Assembly: GCA_000802045.1 (NCBI GenBank)
Contig: JUEF01000113.1
Span: forward strand, 1-34,456
DNA length: 34,456 nt
Source: Peptococcaceae bacterium BICA1-8
GTDB lineage: Bacteria; Bacillota; Peptococcia; Peptococcales; BICA1-8
Direction: 5' to 3'
The notes beneath the pieces are model-generated. The model ran no database searches and was not told where the DNA came from. It saw only the letters and a list, made by a program, of their open reading frames with translations. This document shows positions 1-7,240 of this stretch, in pieces. Each line of letters begins with the position of its first letter. The stretch's first letter is position 1. A program made the position numbers and the translations under genes.

Positions 1-693
1 TGCAGTTCCCATACCAAAGTCATTATGGGTATGTACTTCAAGAGGCAAAGATACAATTTTCTTAACTTCCCTAACTAAGTAACGCATAGCAGAAGGTGTA
101 CAGGAACCAGTTGTATCTACGATAGCAATGCTATCTGGAGATGAGTTCTCAGTAACATTTTTTAAGAATCTTTTTAAGAAAGGCAACTGGGCTCTTGTTG
201 TATCAAAAGGAAAGAAGTTTACAAAGAGTCCATTCTTCTTTGCATAATTTATAGAATTTATACACCTTTCGGTAAGCTCTTCTTCAGTCCAAGTAAATTG
301 ATGTTTCAACTTAGGATAGCTACTGGGTACTTCGAGAACAATTCCATCCACACCACAATCAATTGCTCTATCGATATCGGCCTGCATTGCTCTGGAGAAT
401 ACAAATATCTTTGAGTTTAAGTTCATTTTCACAATAGCCTTAATTGCCTCAGAATCTTCTTGAGAAACTGCTGGCATACCAGCCTCTATTCTATGCACAC
501 CTAGATCTGAAAGCATTTGCGCAATTCTCATTTTTTCTTCTTTTCTGAATACTACGCCCGGTGTTTGTTCTCCATCTCTTAAAGTTGCGTCATGAAACTC
601 TATTCTTTTAGGCAAATTAAAGGTATCAGTTACCTCATTATGAAAGTTATATTCACTGACCCACCATTTGTCACCTATCCATTTTTCAACCAT
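1..693 (-). CDS. HMGL/LeuA-like carbon-carbon lyase or synthase, 3' part cut by window edge
   Basis: An open frame of 231 codons runs off the left edge without a stop, so the C-terminal part is outside the window. The ATG at 693 has an AGGAGG-type ribosome site 7 bases upstream. The protein shows the TIM-barrel signature of the HMGL-like family (2-isopropylmalate, homocitrate and citramalate synthases, and hydroxy-oxo-acid aldolases): TLRDGEQTPG at about residues 37-46 and a metal-binding HTHND at about 222-226. Known members condense or cleave acyl-CoA or aldehydes with 2-oxo acids. It starts 15 bases after the stop of a broken dehydrogenase and is the last visible gene of the creatininase-cupin-Gfo operon. 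The exact substrate cannot be assigned from half a protein. Confidence 0.85.
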   Translation of the reverse strand, partial: MVEKWIGDKWWVSEYNFHNEVTDTFNLPKRIEFHDATLRDGEQTPGVVFRKEEKMRIAQMLSDLGVHRIEAGMPAVSQEDSEAIKAIVKMNLNSKIFVFSRAMQADIDRAIDCGVDGIVLEVPSSYPKLKHQFTWTEEELTERCINSINYAKKNGLFVNFFPFDTTRAQLPFLKRFLKNVTENSSPDSIAIVDTTGSCTPSAMRYLVREVKKIVSLPLEVHTHNDFGMGTA

Positions 694-707
694 TATTATT
701 CCTCCTC

Positions 708-1219
708 TTAAATTACCCGGTATAAAGGCTCTTGACCACTTAAGACTCTTATTACGTTTTTTGCACAGACCTCACTGATTTCAGCCATGGCTTCCTCAGT
801 ATAAGCGCCCATATGTGGTGTAACTATCACATTATCTAAGGCTAATAACGGGTTATCTACTGATGGCGGTTCAGAAGCAAAAACATCTAAAGCTGCTCCG
901 GCAATCTCGCCCTTATTTAAAGCATTTAATAAAGCCACCTCATCTATTACCCCACCCCGGGCACAATTGATGATATATGCTGTATTTTGCATCATTTTAG
1001 CATTGGTGCATTTTCTAAAACTTCACGGGTCACTTTAGAAAAACCAACAATCCAGCCTTGAGCATCCTGAACATAATTAATGAGCTTGACAGGATTTTTA
1101 GCATCTTCCATAGAAATTCTTACCAACTCATAGCCTTCATTTTCCAGCATTTCAACTGCTTTTAGAGAGTACTTACCAAAAGTAGGTGAAGTGCAAATTA
1201 TTTTCGGTCTCATACTCAT
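708..1219 (-). pseudogene. 2-hydroxyacid (phosphoglycerate-type) dehydrogenase, internally deleted and frameshifted
   Basis: Two overlapping frames encode the two ends of one D-2-hydroxyacid dehydrogenase. The segment 992-1219 gives the N-terminal substrate domain, ending in VLENAPMLK. The segment 708-995 gives the C-terminal end with INCARGGVIDE (substrate-binding Arg) and TPHMGAYT (catalytic His). Family proteins of about 315-330 residues carry roughly 150-160 residues between these points, including the GxGxxG NAD-binding loop and the catalytic Glu region; all of that is missing. The joint at about 990-998 also changes frame by one base, so no single product is made. Neither half could bind NAD. 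It lies between the Gfo/Idh/MocA gene and the HMGL-like gene. An assembly collapse is the alternative explanation. Confidence 0.85.
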
Positions 1220-1254
1220 TACCTCTATTCACAAACATTATTTTAATGGAAATG

Positions 1255-1282
1255 GGCAGACAGGCTACATAACCTGTCCGCC
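1255..1282 (-). terminator. stem-loop between the Gfo gene and the broken dehydrogenase
   Basis: A 10-bp stem (GGCAGACAGG against CCTGTCCGCC, one G-U pair) closes an 8-base loop. No T-run follows on the minus strand, so it may be an mRNA processing or stabilising hairpin rather than a true terminator. Confidence 0.4.
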
Positions 1283-1291
1283 TGTATATAA

Positions 1292-2353
1292 CTAACCCTC
1301 AATTTCGCTTACTTCAACAACTCTTCCTTCATTCATAGACTTAACAGCAGCTAAAACGATAGCTACGTTATGGGCAGCTTCTTTAACGCCAATTTCTATA
1401 TCTCCACCTTCAAGGACTGCAGTAGCAAATTCTTCCATTTCATCCATGAGATGATTACAAGTTGGAACTTCGACATTAGAAGTTCTTAATTCTCTGTCAT
1501 CTGGATCATCACCCATTGATGCAAACTCTTGAATCTGCAAAGTGGTATGCTTATCAGTAACATCTGAATTACTCCACCATGTGAAATCTAGGTTATAGAA
1601 TAAATTGGCCTTGGTTCCAAATACATTTACTGAGAAAACACCAGGACAAGCCCAGTTAGCAGCTATGTAAGCTTGTTGGCCGCTTTCCAATTCACAGATA
1701 GTCTGAGTTACAGTTGCATTTTCCACTTCTGTATACATGGGTTTACCGAAGCAGACTACTTTTTTAACCCGGCCTAAAAGGTACTGAATATTATCAACTT
1801 GGTGCACACCCAGCTGTGTCAAAGGACCACCAGGGGCCTGAGCAGGATTTCCTCTCCAATTGCCAGGTTTGATTTCCAAACCCCTTTCATTAGAGAAGTT
1901 AACTTCGATCGTTGACACTTGACCTACCGCTCCACTATCGATTAACTCTTTCATTTTCCTCAAGCCGCCTAAGCGTCTGGCACTATGAAGTACTGTAAAT
2001 TTAACACCAGTTTTGGAAATTGCTTCGTCAATTTTCTTTGCATCTTCCATAGTAATGGAGATTGGCTTTTCTACACAAACATGTTTTCCAGCTAAAGCAG
2101 CCTGAACAATTACATCGGCATGAGCATCATTAGGTACTGTCACAATTACCGCATCGATATCTTCTCTAGCCAGTAATGCTTCATAACTTTCTTCTGCACC
2201 ACAGCCATATTTTGCGGCAAACTTTTCTCTTTTTTCCTTATTTCTTGTAAAGCAGCTTACCAATTCAATCTTGTCACTTTTAACATAACTATCAGCTTGA
2301 ATGTAAGCCCATCTTCCTAAACCTACTGCAGCAATTCTCAATTTTTTACTCAT
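1292..2353 (-). CDS. Gfo/Idh/MocA family oxidoreductase
   Basis: This 353-residue protein has the N-terminal Rossmann fold of the glucose-fructose oxidoreductase / inositol dehydrogenase family: VGLGRWA at about residues 10-16 and EKPIS at 95-99, whose Lys is the usual catalytic residue. A GVHQVDN segment near 183-189 fits the family's active-site HxxD pattern. Members oxidise or reduce a hydroxyl of a sugar, inositol or hydroxy acid with NAD(P). Length is normal. The ATG at 2353 follows a GGAGGAG site and overlaps the last base of the cupin stop codon, so the two are co-translated. Neighbouring cupin and creatininase-type genes suggest turnover of a polyhydroxylated or amidated small molecule. 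The substrate is not predictable. Confidence 0.9.
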   Translation of the reverse strand: MSKKLRIAAVGLGRWAYIQADSYVKSDKIELVSCFTRNKEKREKFAAKYGCGAEESYEALLAREDIDAVIVTVPNDAHADVIVQAALAGKHVCVEKPISITMEDAKKIDEAISKTGVKFTVLHSARRLGGLRKMKELIDSGAVGQVSTIEVNFSNERGLEIKPGNWRGNPAQAPGGPLTQLGVHQVDNIQYLLGRVKKVVCFGKPMYTEVENATVTQTICELESGQQAYIAANWACPGVFSVNVFGTKANLFYNLDFTWWSNSDVTDKHTTLQIQEFASMGDDPDDRELRTSNVEVPTCNHLMDEMEEFATAVLEGGDIEIGVKEAAHNVAIVLAAVKSMNEGRVVEVSEIEG

Positions 2354-2751
2354 TATTTCTCCTCCTTATTTGGGTATGTAATATCTGTACATAGAACTTG
2401 CGATGCTTCCATATCATTGCTTGGGAAAAAACAAAGTATTTTCAAAGGTTTATTTGTAGTATTAAGGATCATATGTTTTTCCTGTTTAGGTATTAAAACT
2501 AGATCATTAGGGAAAATTTTTTCTACGTTTCCATCAAACCATACTTCCCCTTCTCCCTCTAGCACATAAATGGTTTCTTCTATATCCAAATGTATGTGAG
2601 GACTACGGGGTTCAGTAGAACTAACAGGATTTACCTCCACCAATCTACAGGTTACACCCTGAGAATCTAAAACTTGGGCAGAAGCCAGTTCTGCAATTTT
2701 GCGATTCTGAGCCTCTTTATATTGAATTTGGTTTAAATTTATTTTTTTCAT
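2353..2751 (-). CDS. small single-domain cupin protein
   Basis: A 132-residue cupin_2-type barrel. Motif 1 is visible as H52-x-H54 with E59 and the glycine-rich VLEGEGEVWFDG, and motif 2 gives H93; together these are a normal metal-binding set. Such small cupins act as isomerases, lyases or dioxygenases, or only bind sugar-like ligands. The ATG at 2749-2751 directly abuts the creatininase stop codon at 2752, and the stop overlaps the Gfo start by one base, so the three genes are tightly coupled. No signal peptide is seen, so it is cytoplasmic. The reaction is unknown. Confidence 0.85.
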   Translation of the reverse strand: MKKINLNQIQYKEAQNRKIAELASAQVLDSQGVTCRLVEVNPVSSTEPRSPHIHLDIEETIYVLEGEGEVWFDGNVEKIFPNDLVLIPKQEKHMILNTTNKPLKILCFFPSNDMEASQVLCTDITYPNKEEK

Positions 2752-3510
2752 CTAGATCATTTCCATTTCCTTAAGTGTTTCCTGAACTGATGCAACAACA
2801 TGGTCTGAAACTTTTTCCAAAAATATCTCAGCATTTTCTGGTGTGCAAATTTCTAAATCTCCATACCAGCCTGTAGGGTACATAATTCTGATATCAGGAA
2901 TTATCGGATAAGCTTCCCGGCGTCTTCTTAATGCATCCATCTTTTTAGCTCTGTCTTTAGGAGAAGGATTGGTAGCTCTGTCTAAATGAACTAATTCAGG
3001 ACGATAACCTTGTACAGGAAGAACCTCTAATGCACCACCATGGTTTAGTCCTATATCACTATAGAGTTTTTCTGCAATATAGCAGGCCTGAGATATTATA
3101 AATATTACTTTAGGATACTCTACCTGTAATCTAGCACAGATAGTATTAATTGCCCCTGTATTGCCCTCATGCCAGTTAACAACAACAATTTTATTGGCAT
3201 TATGTTTAATTAGGCTGTCACAGATATCCTTAAAAACCTGCATAAACGTTTCCTGGGAAAAAGTGATTGAGCCTGCAAAACTCATATGAAAAGGTGTTAC
3301 TCCCACATGGGGAAATGGTACAAGCAACCCTCCCATCTTCGCGGCAACTCTTTCCGCAATTGCTTCAATGGCATAGTAATCAGTTCCTAATGGTAGATGG
3401 GGACCATGTTGTTCAACACTACCTGTGGGAATAATTACTAACCCATGTTCATTTAACTCTTTTTCTACTTCAGGCTGAGTTAATTCCAGCATTCTATTAC
3501 TCTTTTTCAT
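2752..3510 (-). CDS. creatininase-family amidohydrolase
   Basis: This 252-residue protein has the creatininase fold signature: GSVEQHGPHLPLGTD at about residues 30-44, giving metal ligands E33, H35 and D44, then NWHEGN around H114 and HGGALE at 157-162. The family hydrolyses cyclic or linear amides, as in creatininase and the MftE peptidase, at a binuclear metal site. Compared with creatininase, the second-metal Glu two places after the His is replaced by Gly (H-E-G-N), as in the common NGHGGN subgroup, and the usual ETS after HGG is EVL. It is the first gene of its operon; a perfect 20-bp palindrome lies 42-61 bases before the ATG. ATG with GGGGTG upstream. Substrate unknown. Confidence 0.88.
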   Translation of the reverse strand: MKKSNRMLELTQPEVEKELNEHGLVIIPTGSVEQHGPHLPLGTDYYAIEAIAERVAAKMGGLLVPFPHVGVTPFHMSFAGSITFSQETFMQVFKDICDSLIKHNANKIVVVNWHEGNTGAINTICARLQVEYPKVIFIISQACYIAEKLYSDIGLNHGGALEVLPVQGYRPELVHLDRATNPSPKDRAKKMDALRRRREAYPIIPDIRIMYPTGWYGDLEICTPENAEIFLEKVSDHVVASVQETLKEMEMI

Positions 3511-3551
3511 TTATTTCACCCCCTTTGAAAATTTAAAAAGCATTTTAAAAG

Positions 3552-3571
3552 ATATATGATATATCATATAT
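3552..3571. promoter_or_regulatory. perfect 20-bp palindrome, probable operator of the creatininase operon
   Basis: The sequence ATATATGATATATCATATAT is its own reverse complement over 20 bases. It sits 42-61 bases upstream of the creatininase ATG, where a minus-strand -10/-35 region would be. A close relative lies at 5208-5229 before the next operon, sharing the 13-mer ATATATCATATAT. A dimeric repressor or activator site is the natural reading. The regulator is not identifiable; the only classical single-component regulator gene in the window is the IclR type at 9155. Confidence 0.55.
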
Positions 3572-3625
3572 TCGATACGATAATATTTTCTCCTTCTTTT
3601 TATATAAAACTTATTTAATTTTTTT

Positions 3626-3670
3626 TAGAAAAAGAGAAGCCGGATAAAAAATTCTCCAGCTTCTCTTTTC
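3626..3670 (-). terminator. terminator after the amidohydrolase gene
   Basis: A 14-bp stem (AAAAGAGAAGCCGG at 3630-3643 against 3656-3669, one wobble pair) lies just past the amidohydrolase stop and is followed on the minus strand by a short T-run. It separates the doxX-amidohydrolase transcript from the creatininase operon. Confidence 0.75.
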
Positions 3671-3672
3671 GA

Positions 3673-4683
3673 TCACTTTTCAAGCTTTAATAATTTTAAG
3701 AGGTTTCCTCCAAGGAACGCTTTTTTATCTTCTTCCGGGATATCTAGATTACGCACACTATCTAAGTAATACTTTATATCTCTGCCATTATGAATTTCAA
3801 ATGGATAATCACAGCCCCAGATCAACCGATCATGTCTTACAGTCATCATAGCCAATTTGGTAATAGGTTCCCAACCACCTGAACCCGCGCCATCAAAATA
3901 CATACGGTCAAAAAGTTCATCAAAGGCTTTTTTGTAACCTAACTCTTCTAATTCAAGGGGAGTTTTAGGGAGTGGTTTTATTTCTTGAGGAACAGGAATT
4001 CCTAAATCTTCCCGGGGTTCAAAAAACATATTTACCCGGCCTTTAGTAGCCAGTAAACCGCCGCCAAAATGGGGCATAACAAACTTTATATTGGGAAATT
4101 CGGGGTAAACATCATACATTATCCGCAAAAAGGCTTTAGCTTCATCAAACCCACGACCAATACTTCTATTTATAGTACAGTCCAATTCAATACCATGGGG
4201 TTTCAAATGAGGATGTAAAAATATTGGCACATCCAGTTCACAAACTTTTTCAAAAATAGGCCACATAATTTCCTTATTGCTCATATTGACATCAGGCCCC
4301 ATGGAAGTTAATAGGGCTACTCCATGAAACTCAAGTTCTTTTATCATGTACTCAATCTCGGCAACAGCCGTTTCTGGATCATCTTGTGCTACACAGCCGG
4401 CAGCAAATAAACGGTCACCATAGCGAACCAAATCCTCTGCCATTGCTTCATTTATTCTTCGACAAAGTTCAGGTCCGCCTGTATTCCATTGAGAAAGAGT
4501 GAGCAGGGTCATATCAACTCCAGCGTAATCCATATCCCTAAGATGTGTCTCAATTTGGTGCAGCCTTACATTAAAAGTGAAATCATTATTGTTAAAAACC
4601 ACCCTTTTAGATTCACCATACGGATCAGCAAATTCCTTATAAATCTTTATTGGCATATAATGATGATGGGCATCAATAATCAT
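3673..4683 (-). CDS. amidohydrolase_2 family (ACMSD-like) hydrolase or decarboxylase
   Basis: A 336-residue metal-dependent TIM barrel of the amidohydrolase_2 family. Visible ligands are H6-x-H8 in the N-terminal DAHHHY, FLHPH around H157/H159, MPHFGG with H205 and GCDYPFE with D292. Family members include aminocarboxymuconate-semialdehyde decarboxylase, resorcylate decarboxylases and lactonase-like hydrolases, so the call could be decarboxylase or hydrolase. The ATG has AGGAGG upstream. It follows doxX by 33 bases and ends in a strong terminator. The shared palindrome upstream of this operon and the next suggests that it works with the creatininase/cupin/Gfo set. No signal peptide. Confidence 0.88.
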   Translation of the reverse strand: MIIDAHHHYMPIKIYKEFADPYGESKRVVFNNNDFTFNVRLHQIETHLRDMDYAGVDMTLLTLSQWNTGGPELCRRINEAMAEDLVRYGDRLFAAGCVAQDDPETAVAEIEYMIKELEFHGVALLTSMGPDVNMSNKEIMWPIFEKVCELDVPIFLHPHLKPHGIELDCTINRSIGRGFDEAKAFLRIMYDVYPEFPNIKFVMPHFGGGLLATKGRVNMFFEPREDLGIPVPQEIKPLPKTPLELEELGYKKAFDELFDRMYFDGAGSGGWEPITKLAMMTVRHDRLIWGCDYPFEIHNGRDIKYYLDSVRNLDIPEEDKKAFLGGNLLKLLKLEK

Positions 4684-4716
4684 TTTTATTCCTCCTATAT
4701 ATATTTTTTTATATAT

Positions 4717-5133
4717 TTAAAACAAAGCATCGATAGAATAAGGACCGGGACCTAAAAAGATAAGCAATAGAAAAATACCTGCTAGGGTTAAGGGAAGATC
4801 AGCACTATTAAACCAGCAATCTTCTTTATACTTACAGTAAGTTCCCACTAGCATTTCACCCAAAAATAATAAGGAAAGCCATCTGGTCATAAATCCGACT
4901 AACAATAAAGGTGCTCCAATTAATTGACTAATTGATACAAAATAGGCCATGGCATAAGGGAAGGGGATATTATGAAATTTAAATCTGTCACCTGAACCTC
5001 TATACCCTTGTTTGCCGTAACTTTTATGCCAGGCATGAACCCAGAATACCCATGCTAGAACTATTCTTAGAATCAATAAACTAATATCAACTGCTACTTG
5101 ACCTAGATCAAAAAAGTTTATAAAAGTATTCAT
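4717..5133 (-). CDS. DoxX-like small membrane protein
   Basis: This 138-residue protein has four hydrophobic helices (roughly 15-35, 58-80, 84-100 and 112-132) and the RIVLAWVFWVHAWHKSYGK type of first helix typical of the DoxX/DUF6041-like family. Such proteins sit in the cytoplasmic membrane and are linked to quinone-dependent oxidation or to redox and thiol stress in some organisms; no catalytic residue can be pointed to here. It is the first gene of a two-gene transcript with the amidohydrolase. The imperfect palindrome at 5208-5229 lies about 75 bases upstream of its ATG. The link to the amidohydrolase could mean electron transfer to the membrane, but that is inference. Confidence 0.75.
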   Translation of the reverse strand: MNTFINFFDLGQVAVDISLLILRIVLAWVFWVHAWHKSYGKQGYRGSGDRFKFHNIPFPYAMAYFVSISQLIGAPLLLVGFMTRWLSLLFLGEMLVGTYCKYKEDCWFNSADLPLTLAGIFLLLIFLGPGPYSIDALF

Positions 5134-5207
5134 ATAAACCGCTCCTTAAGTTAAACTTGTTGTGCAAAAACTTTAAATGCCTTCATTATTTTCTTGCTTT
5201 TTTCTCC

Positions 5208-5229
5208 GATATATAATATATCATATATC
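5208..5229. promoter_or_regulatory. 22-bp near-palindrome upstream of the doxX operon
   Basis: The 22 bases starting GATATATAATATATC form an inverted repeat with a single mismatched pair. They share 13 consecutive bases with the perfect palindrome at 3552-3571 and lie about 75 bases before the doxX start. Same probable regulator as the creatininase operon. Confidence 0.5.
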
Positions 5230-5302
5230 TCATATTCTGCATAAAAAATGTAACTCCTTTTTTTAATCCACATATTACCATAATTTTGTAAATTTATACA
5301 CC

Positions 5303-5433
5303 AAAGGACCCATCATTTTAAAGGGTACTGAAAAAAGCATACAATATGTCCAATAGCTAAGATTACCATTGTTCTATAACTACTAGTGATTGCTGTGTTA
5401 TTTTCAGTACTCTCTATTTCTATTGGGTCCTTT
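5303..5433. repeat. 131-bp element with terminal inverted repeats (MITE-like)
   Basis: The left end AAAGGACCCAT... GTACTGAAAA (5303-5332) is matched in inverted orientation by the right end TTTTCAGTAC ... TGGGTCCTTT (5401-5433). The two ends share the outer 10-mer AAAGGACCCA and the inner GTACTGAAAA, with a diverged middle. The core of about 65 bases has no open frame. This explains most of the 335-base gene-free stretch 5134-5468; the rest holds the doxX promoter region and AT-rich DNA. No clear target-site duplication is seen. Confidence 0.5.
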
Positions 5434-5468
5434 TTTGACAATCTTAAAAATAATGCTTTTCATAACTC

Positions 5469-6786
5469 TTATTTATCAAAATCCTCGATAGTAAGCTGCA
5501 CAACATTTTTTTTGCGATCAGCTTTATTGATATACATATTACTATCAGCCACGTCAATGAGTTTATCCACATTTACTTCTTCGTGATAATCATACTGTGC
5601 TAAGCCATAACTAAACTGAATTACATAGTCCTTATCTTTATCTTTGTTTACCTTAGAAAGATTCTCTTTTATTCTCTGCAATAGAATTTGGGCATTTTCC
5701 ACGTTACAATCTGGAAAAATCAACAAAAACTCATCGCCCCCGAGCCTACTGATAAAATCCGATTCTCTGACTGAGGAGTCTAGCACAGCTGCAATTGTTA
5801 CTAATAATTTATCACCTTCACCATGCCCGAACATATCATTAACTAATTTAAGTCCATCAATATCTAGGAAACAAATGGTGAGAGACTGTTCATTTCTTTG
5901 AGACAAAACTACCATTTTTTCCAGAATATCAAAGGCTGCTCTCCTGTTAAAGACCCCTGTTAAATCATCAGTAATTGCCTGGTTTCCAAGCTCCTGCTCT
6001 CTAATCTTTAGCTCCCGGAAAATTAAATCATAGGGTTTTTTGATACCCCTTTCGATAATTGCTTTATATATTAAGAAAATAGATAGAATTTTAAAATAAT
6101 GTCCTATTAAATTTTGCCAATCGTTAAAGCTAAAATACATTGTGAAGGCTAATTCAGATAAAATGTTAAAGATTATCGACCATAAGATGTATCTATATAC
6201 CTTTACATCAAAGGACCGCCGGTGGTTTTATTAATAGAAAAATGGTTATTATTAATATAAAACAAATAATATATTCGCTAATAATTTTAAAATTGCTTAA
6301 CCCTTGTTCCACATTATAGCAGGACGGAAAGCTTTTGAAATAAAAAATTGAAAGAAGAACTAAAATTACTATTGATGCATATATCCCAAATATATATCCG
6401 GCTTTTATTCTTTTTTTCTTATTGATGAGAAGCACAAATGCTATTAACAGGGTAACGCTTTGAATATATCGGGCTACAACCCAAAGCTGAACTGAAGTAT
6501 CATAATTAGCACTGGCAAAAATATTCATTCCCTCAAAGGTTAAGGTATGCAGTAAGTCAATTCCGCCTATAAATAGATATGCAATCCCTAAAAAGAGAAG
6601 GAAGTCATTGTCAGCGTAAGCTCGTGCATTCCAGGAAATCATATAAATGGAAAAAGCCACAACAACACTAAAAATTTCAGAAGTGCTATGAAACAACTGG
6701 TAATTATACAAATTGATTATGTATAAACTTGCTAATAAAAATACTGCCAAAATAACATTAAGTATTTTTCGTTCAATGCTTTCCAT
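5469..6786 (-). pseudogene. MASE3-GGDEF diguanylate cyclase with a frameshift
   Basis: Two frames make one protein of about 438 residues. The segment 6208-6786 encodes five to six membrane helices resembling the MASE3 sensor domain. The frame breaks at about 6219-6229, where one extra base leads to a stop at 6208. The other frame continues without loss (HRRSFD..., then LIGHYFKI), followed by a short coiled linker and a full GGDEF domain with DLTGVFNRR, FLDIDGLK, the inhibitory-site RESD and GGDEF itself. The cyclase would make c-di-GMP from GTP under control of an unknown membrane-sensed signal. The catalytic half is intact, so the break is recent, a phase-variable site or a sequencing error. 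An internal ATG at 6140 could give a partly truncated product. Confidence 0.85.
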
Positions 6787-6979
6787 GGATTAGAATCACC
6801 ACAATTCAATATTATCAATAATGTCATAAATTGTAATTCTTCTCCATTGATATCTTAATTCCTTTTAAACCATTTATATTTGTCAAATTTTATAATTTTT
6901 TTTTTAAAACACTGTATAAGCCTATCTTAAAGTGAACATACTACTAACTGAACAACTCCTCTTATCTCCTCCACTCTAT
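6787..6979. other. AT-rich spacer with no recognisable gene
   Basis: First part of the 454-base gene-free stretch 6787-7240. It holds the short upstream region of the cyclase gene and T-rich DNA. I see no open frame, tRNA or riboswitch core. The rest of the stretch is explained by the hairpin at 6980 and the repeat debris at 7017-7224. Confidence 0.4.
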
Positions 6980-7010
6980 GGGTCCAGGAAAATCCTGGGC
7001 CCTTTTTTTT
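6980..7010 (+). terminator. orphan plus-strand intrinsic terminator
   Basis: A 10-bp stem (GGGTCCAGGA, loop AAA, TCCTGGGCCC with one wobble) is followed by eight T residues on the plus strand. It is textbook in form, but no plus-strand gene lies before it. It may end an unannotated small RNA or be left over from a lost mobile element. Confidence 0.5.
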
Positions 7011-7016
7011 AAAAAA

Positions 7017-7216
7017 AATACCCCATCATTTGATGAAGGCACTGAAAAAGTCTTGATTTTTATCATTGCTATGAAAGCTATTGTCGATTGTGTGTCATCC
7101 TGAGGGAGGAACGACCGAAGGATCTTAAAAATTCTTCACCAAGTAAGATCCTTCGCTATCGCTCAGGATGACCGGAATGCTTTAGTTTATTGTGGTCTCT
7201 CATTTGATAGGGTATT
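7017..7216. mobile_element. remnant bounded by IS-end-like inverted repeats
   Basis: AATACCCCATCA at 7017-7028 is matched in inverse at 7205-7216 (11 of 12 bases). Inside the left end stands GGCACTGAAAAAGTC, similar in kind to the ACTGAAAA at the ends of the 5303-5433 element and to the ends of some transposons of this group of bacteria. No transposase is left; the interior is a 79-bp hairpin repeat. An overlapping 8-bp inverted repeat (ATTGTGGT at 7189-7196, ACCACAAT at 7217-7224) encloses the right end. Confidence 0.35.
7094..7172 (-). repeat. 79-bp dispersed hairpin repeat, copy A
   Basis: The arms GTCATCCTGAG ... GAAGGATCTT and AAGATCCTTC ... CTCAGGATGAC form a long imperfect hairpin. 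Read on the minus strand it aligns end to end with copy B at 28395-28472, including the two different inner arm segments and the TGAAGAAT loop, so both are copies of one element rather than chance hairpins. It resembles REP/BIME-like or small MITE repeats. Confidence 0.75.
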
Positions 7217-7240
7217 ACCACAATTAATAGTTATGTCCTT

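Noticed and set aside
4489..4755. 88-codon plus-strand frame across the amidohydrolase start
   Set aside because: Overlaps two well-supported minus-strand genes and the spacer between them; no recognisable domain.
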